Of a DNA stretch of 40,180 nt, positions 26,043-32,716 are shown piece by piece. The translations under genes were made by a program, and so were the position numbers. The stretch's first letter is position 1; each line of letters starts with the position of its first letter. The stretch is from Corynebacterium senegalense (GTDB lineage Bacteria > Actinomycetota > Actinomycetes > Mycobacteriales > Mycobacteriaceae). The notes beneath the pieces were generated by a model, which was not told where the DNA came from, did no database searches, and was given only the letters and a program-made list of their open reading frames with translations. Location: assembly GCF_900411315.1 (NCBI RefSeq), contig NZ_LS990887.1, positions 1,700,456-1,740,635 of the forward strand, read 5' to 3'.

Positions 26043-26510
26043 TTATTCGGTGTCCTGCGTGTCCTGGGCGTCCTGGTTGTCCTGCAGGATTGCCTTCGAC
26101 AGCTTCTTCAGGCTCTTGAGGTGCTTATGAGAGGTCGCGTCGAGGGCGCGCTCCTCCGCCGCGGCGACGTTCGCCGCCAGCTCCGCCTGCGCCTTGCCGC
26201 CCTTCTTCGTCGGGGAGACGATCTGGCGGCGGCGGTCCTTCGGGTCGCGCTCGCGCTTGACCCAGCCGTGGGTCTCCAGCGAGTCGATGAGCCGCACCAT
26301 GTCGGAGGCGTCGATGGCGAGCAGTTCGGAGAGCTGGGTCTGCGAGCAGGGGCGCTCCGCCACGCAGGTGAGGATCCAGAACTCGCGCATCGTCGCGTTG
26401 TGCGCGGCGAGGGTGCGCTCGACCTCGTCCTTCGTGTGGCGGCGGACCCGCTCGATCTGGAAGGAGGGTGACTTGGTCAGCGCGGAGGGAAGCTCGACGA
26501 ATGTGGCCAT
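26043..26510 (-). CDS. MarR family transcriptional regulator
   Basis: A 155-residue winged-helix regulator. Seen: N-terminal dimerisation helix (residues about 10-35), MREFWILTCVAERPCSQTQLSELLAIDASDMVRLIDSLETHGWVKRERDPKDRRRQIV, the full MarR helix-turn-helix and wing with the D-x-R-R-R-x-I wing tip (about 90-100), and a C-terminal helix ending in an acidic Asp/Gln/Thr tail. The ATG at 26510 is chosen over an upstream TTG because TAAGTT lies 7 nt before it. It lies 61 bp upstream of the NRPS on the same strand. The shared operator-like motif suggests it controls both itself and the NRPS. MarR ligands are often phenolic or oxidant-type small molecules; the ligand here is unknown. Confidence 0.9.
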   Translation of the reverse strand: MATFVELPSALTKSPSFQIERVRRHTKDEVERTLAAHNATMREFWILTCVAERPCSQTQLSELLAIDASDMVRLIDSLETHGWVKRERDPKDRRRQIVSPTKKGGKAQAELAANVAAAEERALDATSHKHLKSLKKLSKAILQDNQDAQDTQDTE

Positions 26511-26517
26511 ACGCCCC

Positions 26518-26564
26518 AACTTAGCGCGCGGCCGTGGAGGAGTAAAACAGTTGGCCCCTCCAAC
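26518..26564 (-). promoter_or_regulatory. marR promoter with operator-like motif
   Basis: On the minus strand TTTACT (26541-26546), 17 bp, TAAGTT (26518-26523), 7 nt, ATG: leaderless. The plus-strand AAAACAGTTGG (26544-26554) overlaps the -35 exactly as in the NRPS promoter, and GTTGG-CCCCT-CCAAC (26550-26564) is a perfect inverted repeat next to it. Confidence 0.6.
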
Positions 26565-26584
26565 GATTCGCGCTTGTCGACGCC

Positions 26585-26881
26585 CTACTTCTGCGTCGGG
26601 AGCCCCGCGTCGAGCCAGGCGGTCGTGCCGCCCTTGACGTTGATCGCGTTGTCCCAGCCAAGGGCCTGCTCGAAGTATTCGCAGGCCTGGGCGGAGCGGC
26701 CGCCGGAGTGGCAGATGATGTAGGCGTCGCGGTCGGGGTCGATCTGGGTGTAGAGGGAGGTGAGCTCGCTGAGGGGGAGGTTGACCGCCCCGGCGGCGTG
26801 GCCAGCGGCGTACTCGTCGCGCTCGCGGACGTCGATGATCTGTGCGTCGGAGGGGACTTCCTGGACGGTGACGTTTCTCAT
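26585..26881 (-). CDS. Single-domain rhodanese-like sulfurtransferase
   Basis: A 98-residue single rhodanese domain. The active-site loop is IICHSGGRSAQAC, the C-x-x-G-x-R-S pattern with catalytic Cys near residue 57, preceded by IIDVRERDEYAAGHAAGAVNLPL. Such proteins carry sulfur as a persulfide. There is no signal peptide. The ATG at 26881 is supported by TAGCAT 7 nt upstream; a longer frame to 26923 starts with a basic stretch of no family character. It lies 74 bp upstream of marR on the same strand, but marR has its own promoter. Confidence 0.9.
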   Translation of the reverse strand: MRNVTVQEVPSDAQIIDVRERDEYAAGHAAGAVNLPLSELTSLYTQIDPDRDAYIICHSGGRSAQACEYFEQALGWDNAINVKGGTTAWLDAGLPTQK

Positions 26882-26888
26882 GTGCGCG

Positions 26889-26894
26889 ATGCTA
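26889..26894 (-). promoter_or_regulatory. -10 box, leaderless rhodanese gene
   Basis: On the minus strand TAGCAT is followed by 7 nt (CGCGCAC) and ATG. There is no Shine-Dalgarno sequence. Confidence 0.5.
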
Positions 26895-26905
26895 CAGGCG
26901 TGGCG

Positions 26906-26952
26906 TTGGGCGCGCCGTCGCAAAAAGGCTAAAGTTGCAATTGAGACTTTAG
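26906..26952 (+). promoter_or_regulatory. Promoter and inverted repeat upstream of surface protein A
   Basis: TTGGGC (26906-26911), 18 bp, TAAAGT (26930-26935) is a plausible promoter. A perfect inverted repeat, CTAAAGT (26929-26935) and ACTTTAG (26946-26952) with a 10-bp spacer, covers the -10 and the predicted start. TTGAGACTT (26941-26949) within it recurs upstream of surface protein B. Confidence 0.5.
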
Positions 26953-27005
26953 TTTACGGTCCCGGGTTGCCCGCCCGGCGGCCGACGACCCGAGGAGTTG
27001 ACGCA

Positions 27006-27833
27006 ATGAAGCGCACCCGCACAACCGTCCTGGCCGCGAGCCTCGCAGGGGTGCTCGCGCTCGCCGCCCCCGCCGCGATCGCCCCGGCTGCCGGCGCGGC
27101 CGACCTTCCGGCGGAGACGACCGCCGCCACCGGCGAGGAGTACTTCCTCAACCAGGAGGGCACCCACTACGTCCCCTCCGCTGACGCCGTGGCGACCCCG
27201 TTCGCCGAGCTCGACAGCGCGACCCGCGAGAAGTCCGTCCCTGTCGACGCCGCCGAGGCCGCCGGCCTGAAGGGCGTGAGCGGCGCGGACGCCGCCGCCG
27301 AGTCCCCGGCCAAGGAGGTCACCCCGGCCGGAGACGGCGCCCCCGCCGAGCGGCCCTTCTCCAAGGACGACGTCTCCGCCGACTCCGAGCACCCCGTCGC
27401 GGCCGGGCTCATCGCCCTGCCCTCCGTGCTCTCGATCGACGGCAGCACGTACTACCTCAACGCCGACGGCGAAACCTACGTCACGGACATGGAGCGCATA
27501 GGCGCCGAGCCCACCGAACAGGAGCGCGCCGCCTCCAACGACCTGCTCTCGCGCAACAGCGCCGAGGTGGGCCGGCAGGCGATCGCCGAGGCTAAGGCCG
27601 GAGGCGCGGCGGCCCCCGCGCCCGCCGCGGGCGTGCAGGTGAGCAACACCGCCCAGGACGCGCCGGCGCCGGCTGAGGCAACTACGGCGCCCGCTGCAGA
27701 CACCTCGGCCGAGGCCCGCGGCATGGCCGCGCAGACCGGCTCCAACACCGCCGCCCGGGCCCTTGCCGCCCTCCTGGTCGCCTCCGTCATCGGCGCCGCC
27801 GCCTTCGCCTTCGGCCGCCGCCGCCTCATCTAG
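27006..27833 (+). CDS. Surface protein A: secreted, putative sortase substrate
   Basis: A 275-residue secreted protein of no known family. Signal peptide, residues 1-31 (MKRTRT, hydrophobic core, cleavage near AGA/AD). Mature region Ala/Glu/Pro-rich with two copies of a short repeat: YFLNQEGTHYV (46-56) and YYLNADGETYV (149-159). C-terminus: RG-MAAQTG-SN (238-247), hydrophobic helix 251-269, tail RRRLI. This is the layout of a sortase sorting signal, with A-A-Q-T-G in place of LPXTG/LAXTG. It is a paralogue of surface protein B: after the last repeat both have PT-x-QERA-S and end in the same anchor, with exactly 30 residues after T-G. ATG 27006 has GAGGAG upstream. A sortase follows 71 bp downstream. 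Function unknown. Confidence 0.8.
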   Translation: MKRTRTTVLAASLAGVLALAAPAAIAPAAGAADLPAETTAATGEEYFLNQEGTHYVPSADAVATPFAELDSATREKSVPVDAAEAAGLKGVSGADAAAESPAKEVTPAGDGAPAERPFSKDDVSADSEHPVAAGLIALPSVLSIDGSTYYLNADGETYVTDMERIGAEPTEQERAASNDLLSRNSAEVGRQAIAEAKAGGAAAPAPAAGVQVSNTAQDAPAPAEATTAPAADTSAEARGMAAQTGSNTAARALAALLVASVIGAAAFAFGRRRLI

Positions 27834-27879
27834 GCCGCGCCGGGGAGGAAACCGGGCCCCGACGCGCTACCTTTTTCCC

Positions 27880-27912
27880 ATGCGTCCGCACTCGGTGAAC
27901 CCCCATGGCTGA
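27880..27912 (+). CDS. Possible 10-codon leaderless uORF overlapping the sortase start
   Basis: ATG at 27880 opens a 10-codon frame (MRPHSVNPHG) ending TGA at 27912, overlapping the first codons of the sortase in another frame. TACCTT (27868-27873) lies 6 nt upstream, so the transcript may begin at this ATG. The sortase ATG has no good Shine-Dalgarno, so translation of the short frame could be coupled to or compete with sortase synthesis. Confidence 0.3.
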   Translation: MRPHSVNPHG

Positions 27913-28729
27913 CCCCGGTTACCGCCCGCGCGAGACCCCGCTGGCACCGCTGGTGCCGGCGGCCCCGCGCAGAACCCGCCCTCCGCGGCGGGTTTTTGTG
28001 CTGCGCCGCGTCGTCGCGCTTCTGGTGCTTCTGCTCGTCCTCGTCGTGGCGGTCCGCGCCTGCGGCGGGCCCGATGGGCCGGCGGGGGAGGGCGCTGCGC
28101 CGTCGGTGTCTTCCACTGTGTCCCCGCCTTCGTCCCCGTCGCCCTCGCCCAATACGGCCGCACCCTCCCCGATCGCCGCTCCGGCGTCGACAAGCGTTGC
28201 CGAAAGCCGCCCGGTGGAGATGGCCGTGCCCTCGATCGGGCTGCGCGCCGGGTTCGAGGCGGGCGACTGCCGCGTCGTCGGGGAGGCCCTGGACCCCGCG
28301 ACCCTGCGCGAGGCCTGCGCCTACACCTCCCCGGACCGCCCATACTCCCTGCCCGGTTCCGCCGCGCGCGACGTCGTGGTCATCGCGGGGCACACGGGCG
28401 CCGGCGTGCCCGCCGTGTTCAATTCGCTTTACGACGGCCGGGCCAAGCGCCACAACGTCTCCATCGGCGACGTCCTCTACCTGCGCACGGAGGCCTCGGG
28501 CGGCGACTGGCTGACGTACGTGGCCACCGATCTGCACGAGCCGAAGAAGGACGGGCTCGCCGAGTCTGCGGAGATCTGGGGCACGGGCGCTACCCCGGGC
28601 CGGCTGCTGACCATCAGCTGCATCCAGCCCGCCAACCCTCTCGCGGACTCGGTGCAGAACGCTGTGGTGGGCTGGCGTTTCGACAGAGTTGTCAGTGAGG
28701 AGCAGGTCAGGGCCAACATGGGCGAGTAA
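27905..28729 (+). CDS. Sortase, class E/F-like
   Basis: A 274-residue membrane-anchored transpeptidase. Basic cytoplasmic N-terminus, one helix (about residues 35-54), a Ser/Pro-rich stalk (about 60-95), then the sortase barrel. The catalytic triad is visible: His163 in VVVIAGHTGAG, Cys239 in LLTISCIQP (variant of T-L-x-T-C with Ser before Cys) and Arg258 in VVGWRFDRV. It would cleave a sorting signal after Thr and attach the substrate to a cell wall acceptor, or be a dedicated enzyme for the two flanking proteins. The class is uncertain: the GHTGAG-x-PAVFNSL region resembles class F, and flanking xAxTG signals suit class E. ATG 27905 lacks a good ribosome binding site. A short uORF overlaps it. 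Confidence 0.85.
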   Translation: MADPGYRPRETPLAPLVPAAPRRTRPPRRVFVLRRVVALLVLLLVLVVAVRACGGPDGPAGEGAAPSVSSTVSPPSSPSPSPNTAAPSPIAAPASTSVAESRPVEMAVPSIGLRAGFEAGDCRVVGEALDPATLREACAYTSPDRPYSLPGSAARDVVVIAGHTGAGVPAVFNSLYDGRAKRHNVSIGDVLYLRTEASGGDWLTYVATDLHEPKKDGLAESAEIWGTGATPGRLLTISCIQPANPLADSVQNAVVGWRFDRVVSEEQVRANMGE

Positions 28730-28796
28730 GGTGCCCCCAAATTAGGGCAGGGGCGGGTGTTGTCTGTGTGACTGATGTGATTTCAGTGCATCTGAG

Positions 28797-28835
28797 TTAC
28801 ATTGGAGCGTGACCCTCAACCCTCACTTGAGACTT
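28797..28835 (+). promoter_or_regulatory. Upstream region of surface protein B with shared motif
   Basis: A possible -10, TTACAT (28797-28802), and the motif CACTTGAGACTT (28824-28835), which matches CAATTGAGACTT upstream of surface protein A at 11 of 12 positions. CTCAA/TTGAG here forms a small inverted repeat (28815-28831). Confidence 0.4.
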
Positions 28836-28877
28836 GATGCTCGGTGGGGTCCCGCGCCCAACGTCCTGGAGCCAGCC

Positions 28878-30182
28878 ATGAAGAACCTCGCCACAACCCT
28901 CCCCGCCCTAGCGCTGACCGGTGCGCTGACCTTCGCGGTCGCTCCCTCCGCCGCAGCGCAGTCCGCAGAAGGCGGCAGCAGCGCCGCTGCCACCGAGAGC
29001 AGCGCCGCACTGCCCGCCCCCGCCCCGGGCCAGGAAGACCTGCCCCACCTCAAGACCTGGGAGGCGGGCGGCGAGGCCGGCAACTACAAGGACGCCGTCT
29101 GGTACTACCACGCCGACCGCACCCACGTCGTTGCCGACGTCAAGAACGTCAACGCCGACATCGCCGCGCTCGGCGAGGACCAGATGACCACCAAGGAGTT
29201 CGCCGACGTGGCCGGCTACGCGCAGCCCGAGTCCGGCTCGCAGCAGAACAGCAGCAGCCGCGCAGGCACCTCCTCCGAGGCCAGCCAGTCCGGCCTCACC
29301 GCCGAGTCCGTGCTCAAGCTCCTCGCCACCTCCTCCACCCAACCGATGCTCCCGCTCGCCATCGTCGGCGACACCGCCGGCCAGATCAACGGCCAGGAGT
29401 GGTACTACAACCGGGACATCAACTTCGTGGTGAACTCCCGCGAGCTGGTGGACAAGGACGTCGCCGGCGGTCAGGGCGGCGTCATGCTCACCGTCGACTT
29501 CGCCCGCCAGCTGCAGCGCGCCCTGCCCATCAACGTCGTCCTCGACCAGGGCTCCTCCGCCGCGACCGTGAGCAACACCGCCGACACCGGTGAGACCAAC
29601 ACCAACGCGAACGGCAACGCCAACGCCGGCTCCAGCGCCAACGGCGCCCTCCCCGGCAGCAGCCTGCCCGCCACCGAGACCGGCAACCAGACCGCCGGCG
29701 GCTCCAGCGCCACCCTCGGCGGGGAGACGGCCTCCCAGGTGGTCAACGCCGCCCTCGGCTCCTCCAACGGCATCTCCGCGAACGGCTCGATCGAGGGCGG
29801 CAGCTCCGCCAGCGACGCCGCCCGCCTCGCCCTCGTCGCCCTGCCGGCCGTGCTCATCATCGGCGGCATCTCCTACTACCTCAACCAGGACGGGCGCACC
29901 TACGTGGACAGCTCCTCGCGCACCAGCTCCGCCCCGACCGCGCAGGAGCGCGCCTCCTCGGAGAGCCTGCTGAGCAGCAACCGCCCCGAGGTGCAGCGCC
30001 AGTCCCAGGCCGCCCCCTCCATCCAGGTCGCGGCCAACCGCCAAGAGGCCGCCGCCCCGCAGGTCCGCGGCATCAGCGCAGAGACCGGCTCGAACTCCCT
30101 GGCCAAGGGCCTGGTGGCGCTCCTGATCGCCTCCGTCCTCGGCGCCGCGGCCTTCCACTTCGGCCGCAAGCAGCTCGTCTAG
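28878..30182 (+). CDS. Surface protein B: secreted, putative sortase substrate
   Basis: A 434-residue secreted protein. Signal peptide 1 to about 30 (MKNLATTL..., cleavage near AAA/QS). Three YY-containing repeats: WYYHADRTHVV (from 75), WYYNRDINFVV (from 175, exactly 100 residues later) and YYLNQDGRTYV (from 333). Linkers are Ser/Gly/Asn/Ala-rich low complexity (about 120-145 and 235-310). A hydrophobic segment ALVALPAVLIIGGI precedes the third repeat. C-terminus: RG-ISAETG-SN (397-406), helix, tail GRKQLV. It is a paralogue of surface protein A with the sortase between them. ATG 28878 is chosen because it begins a perfect signal peptide and has TGGAG upstream; the frame to 28809 does not. 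Role unknown; adhesion or envelope scaffolding are guesses. Confidence 0.8.
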   Translation: MKNLATTLPALALTGALTFAVAPSAAAQSAEGGSSAAATESSAALPAPAPGQEDLPHLKTWEAGGEAGNYKDAVWYYHADRTHVVADVKNVNADIAALGEDQMTTKEFADVAGYAQPESGSQQNSSSRAGTSSEASQSGLTAESVLKLLATSSTQPMLPLAIVGDTAGQINGQEWYYNRDINFVVNSRELVDKDVAGGQGGVMLTVDFARQLQRALPINVVLDQGSSAATVSNTADTGETNTNANGNANAGSSANGALPGSSLPATETGNQTAGGSSATLGGETASQVVNAALGSSNGISANGSIEGGSSASDAARLALVALPAVLIIGGISYYLNQDGRTYVDSSSRTSSAPTAQERASSESLLSSNRPEVQRQSQAAPSIQVAANRQEAAAPQVRGISAETGSNSLAKGLVALLIASVLGAAAFHFGRKQLV

Positions 30183-30232
30183 CGCAGCCGGAGGCGCCGG
30201 GTCAGCGCTGAAAGCTTCGGGAACAACGTGAC

Positions 30233-30266
30233 GTGGGCACCCCGCTGGGGTGCCCACTTTCCGTTT
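30233..30266 (+). terminator. Terminator after surface protein B
   Basis: GTGGGCACCCC (30233-30243), loop GCT, GGGGTGCCCAC (30247-30257), then TTT CCG TTTT. An 11-bp perfect stem. Confidence 0.88.
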
Positions 30267-30582
30267 TGGGCCGTTTCGGTAGATTTCGCGCCGGAGAGGC
30301 ATCCTTGAGGGACGAAATGCTCGGCAGGAGGTGCGTGTTGGTCGAGTAGACGCTGAGCTGCACTGCGGTGCGCCCGGCTGGCTTGCATGTTCTCCCGAGC
30401 GGGGGCGGGGTGTGCTCCGAGGGGCCGGGTGTTTTTGCAGGGCGCCGGGATGTGGCGCCCAAGGGCCGGGGGTTCGCGCAGCGAAGTGGGGTGCAGCTCG
30501 GGGAGAAACGCCATGGTGGTTTCAGGACGGGTTTTTATCGTGGTCCGTGCACAAGCTGATCACGACAGAAAGGAAAAAGCTC
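30267..30582. other. Intergenic region before a small gene
   Basis: About 315 bp with G-rich plus-strand composition. Frames that cross it have no family features. It must hold the promoter of the 47-codon gene; TATCGT (30536-30541) is a weak -10 candidate. AAAGGA (30569-30574) is the ribosome binding site of that gene. Confidence 0.4.
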
Positions 30583-30726
30583 GTGTTTGAACACATCCAG
30601 AACGCCGCCGATATGGCCCACAACCTCCAGGGGGCGCACCCCATCCAGCACATCCAGGAGTCGGTGCAGAACTTCTTCCGCCCGGCTCCGGAGCCGACGT
30701 CCAGCTTCGGGTTGTCGTCGCGCTAA
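30583..30726 (+). CDS. Small amphipathic protein, 47 residues, unknown
   Basis: A GTG-started frame with AAAGGA 8 nt upstream and a stop 62 nt before a strong terminator, so it forms a complete small transcription unit. The product starts MFEHIQNAADMAHNLQG, is rich in His and Gln, likely one or two amphipathic helices to about residue 33 (ending QNFFRP), then a Pro/Ser tail. No signal peptide or membrane segment. I do not recognise it. Longer upstream frames lack coding character. Confidence 0.5.
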   Translation: MFEHIQNAADMAHNLQGAHPIQHIQESVQNFFRPAPEPTSSFGLSSR

Positions 30727-30787
30727 CCTGAGCGCGACGAGGTAGCGGGGAGCCGGCCCCCGCTGCACAACGCACGGACAAAGAAAT

Positions 30788-30812
30788 GGGCACCCACCGT
30801 GGGTGCCCTTTT
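30788..30812. terminator. Bidirectional terminator between the small gene and ppa
   Basis: GGGCACCCA (30788-30796), loop CCG, TGGGTGCCC (30800-30808), then TTTT. It serves the small gene and probably also ppa from the other strand. The stem and TTTCCG flank echo the terminator at 30233. Confidence 0.85.
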
Positions 30813-30848
30813 CCGTGCTCCGGGTGGCCGGGTGTGGCGTCGAAAAGC

Positions 30849-31391
30849 CTAGTTCTCGGTCTTGGCTTCCTTCTCGTCCTCGAGGCCCTCGCGGGAGTTG
30901 TCGCCGACCTTCTTGAAGTTGTCCAGGGACTCCTGGAAGATGCGCTCGGCCTCCTCGCGGTTGCCCCAGCCGGAGCCCGTGACCTCCTTGTTCGGCTCGA
31001 GGTCCTTGTAGTGCACGAAGAAGTGCTCGATCTCGTCCTTGGTGAAGTCGTCGATGTCGTCGATGTCCTGGAAGGAGTCGTAGCGGACGTCGTCGAGGAC
31101 GCAGAGCAGCTTGTCGTCGCCGCCGGCCTCGTCGGTCATCTTGAACACGCCGATCGGACGCGCGATGACGGTCACGCCCGGGAAGACGGGCTCCGGGGTG
31201 ATGACGAGAGCGTCGAGCGGGTCGCCGTCGTCGGCGAGCGTGTTGTCGATGAAGCCGTAGTCCGCCGGGTAGGCCATCGGGGTGAACAGGTAGCGGTCGA
31301 GGAAGACCTTGCCGGTCTCGTGGTCGACCTCGTACTTGTTGCGGGAACCCTTGGGGATCTCGATGATGACTTCGATGCTCTTGTCGCTCAT
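30849..31391 (-). CDS. ppa: Inorganic pyrophosphatase, family I
   Basis: This 180-residue soluble enzyme hydrolyses pyrophosphate to two phosphates, pulling biosynthetic reactions forward. Seen: [17 protein letters not shown] (about residues 11-27), [23 protein letters not shown] (about 41-63) with the metal-binding Asp cluster D-x-D-P-x-D, and [10 protein letters not shown] (about 91-100). The C-terminal 15 residues are a charged tail. AAGGAG precedes the ATG. It is divergent from dacB with a 74-bp gap, the usual corynebacterial arrangement. Confidence 0.97.
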   Translation of the reverse strand: MSDKSIEVIIEIPKGSRNKYEVDHETGKVFLDRYLFTPMAYPADYGFIDNTLADDGDPLDALVITPEPVFPGVTVIARPIGVFKMTDEAGGDDKLLCVLDDVRYDSFQDIDDIDDFTKDEIEHFFVHYKDLEPNKEVTGSGWGNREEAERIFQESLDNFKKVGDNSREGLEDEKEAKTEN

Positions 31392-31451
31392 GTGCGCTCC
31401 TTACGTGCTGCAGAGGGTGGAGGAATCTACGGAAAATCATCATACGTGGAC

Positions 31452-31457
31452 TAGTCT
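31452..31457 (+). promoter_or_regulatory. -10 box, leaderless dacB
   Basis: TAGTCT lies 8 nt before the dacB ATG. There is no ribosome binding site. The -35 is not clear. Confidence 0.45.
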
Positions 31458-31465
31458 TTAGCCCG

Positions 31466-32716
31466 ATGAAGGTATGGACATGGGCAGTCAGCGCGGTCGC
31501 CGTCCTCGCGGTCGGAGGGGTCGCGGGCTTTGGGGTGGCCGCGCAGCAGCAGCGGGCGGCGCTCGTCCACGCCCCCGCTTATGAGCTCACCGCGCCCGCC
31601 CCGGCGCTCGAGCCCGCAAGCCCCGCGCCTATCGACGCCACCGCGCGCGACGCCGCCCTCGCCGAGCTCGCCGCCGACCCCGCCCTGGCCACCTTCGGCG
31701 CCCGGATCTCGTCCGCCGACACCGGCGAGGTGGTCTTTGACAAAGTCTCGGCGGAGCCGCTGCGCCCGGCGTCCTCGACGAAGCTGCTCACCGCCTCCGC
31801 CGCGCTGCTCGAGCTCGGCCCCGCCGACACGATCGCCACCGACGTCGTCGCCGGCGCCCACCCCGGCGACGTGGTGATCAAGGCCGCCGGCGACGTGTGG
31901 CTGACCGAGGAGAAGATCGACGATCTCGCCGCCCAGATCGGCAGCGCCAACGCGGTCTACGTGGACGTCTCCGCCTGGCCGGAGGAGACGATGCTGCCGG
32001 GGTGGAACCCGGAGGACATCGACGGCGGCTACGTCGCCCCGCTCGAGCCGCTCATGCTCAACGGCGGGCGCATCGGCGCCACCGAGGGCGACGTGCCCCG
32101 CTCCCACACGCCGGCCCTCGACGTCGCCCGCGCGCTGGCCGACCGGCTCGGCGCCGAGACCGTCGGCTTCGCCCCCGCCCCGGCGGGCGCGGAGAAGGTG
32201 GCCGGGGTGGAGTCCCCGAACCTGACCACCCGCCTGCGCGCGATGATGAAGGACTCCGACAACGTCATGGCCGAGGCGATCGGCCGCGAGATCGCCGCGC
32301 ACCGCGGTACTACCAGCCCCCAGGCCACGCTCGACGTGCTCACCGGGCACGGCTACGACATCACCCACGTCACGCTCTCCGACAGCTCGGGCCTGTCCAC
32401 CTTCAACCTCATCCCGCCGCGGCTGCTCGACCAGCTGCTCCTCGACGCCGCGCGCAAGGAACCGCTGCGCCCCCTGCTGGCCACCCTGCCCGTCGCCGCG
32501 GGCGAGGGCACCCTGCACGACCGCTACGCCGACCTGTCCGGGCGCGGCTGGGTGCGCGCCAAGACGGGCACCCTCGACCAGACCTCCGCGCTGGCCGGGA
32601 CGGTGACGAGCCGCGTGGGTAACGTCTACACCTTCGCTTTCATGTCCAACGGCAGCGACATCACCGCCGCCCGCGAGGCCATGGACAAGCTCGCCTCGGA
32701 GCTGCGGGAGTACTAG
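31466..32716 (+). CDS. dacB: D-alanyl-D-alanine carboxypeptidase/endopeptidase (PBP4 family)
   Basis: A 416-residue exported penicillin-binding protein that trims peptidoglycan peptides. N-terminal signal or anchor segment (residues 5-25), an Ala/Pro-rich linker, then the three serine-active motifs: SSTK (Ser103-Lys106), SDN (Ser264) and KTG (Lys366). Class C spacing fits PBP4/DacB, with an inserted domain between SxxK and SxN. It heads a unit in which tilS begins directly after its stop. The start at 31466 is backed by the -10 box upstream. Confidence 0.93.
   Translation: MKVWTWAVSAVAVLAVGGVAGFGVAAQQQRAALVHAPAYELTAPAPALEPASPAPIDATARDAALAELAADPALATFGARISSADTGEVVFDKVSAEPLRPASSTKLLTASAALLELGPADTIATDVVAGAHPGDVVIKAAGDVWLTEEKIDDLAAQIGSANAVYVDVSAWPEETMLPGWNPEDIDGGYVAPLEPLMLNGGRIGATEGDVPRSHTPALDVARALADRLGAETVGFAPAPAGAEKVAGVESPNLTTRLRAMMKDSDNVMAEAIGREIAAHRGTTSPQATLDVLTGHGYDITHVTLSDSSGLSTFNLIPPRLLDQLLLDAARKEPLRPLLATLPVAAGEGTLHDRYADLSGRGWVRAKTGTLDQTSALAGTVTSRVGNVYTFAFMSNGSDITAAREAMDKLASELREY

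Noticed and set aside
29655..29690. Internal LPATE-TG sequence in surface protein B as a sorting signal
   Set aside because: It lies mid-protein in a Ser/Gly-rich linker with no following membrane helix and basic tail; the C-terminal SAETG fits better.
30331..30582. N-terminal extension of the 47-residue small protein
   Set aside because: The extended sequence is Cys/Gly/Arg-rich without coding character, while GTG 30583 has a good ribosome binding site.
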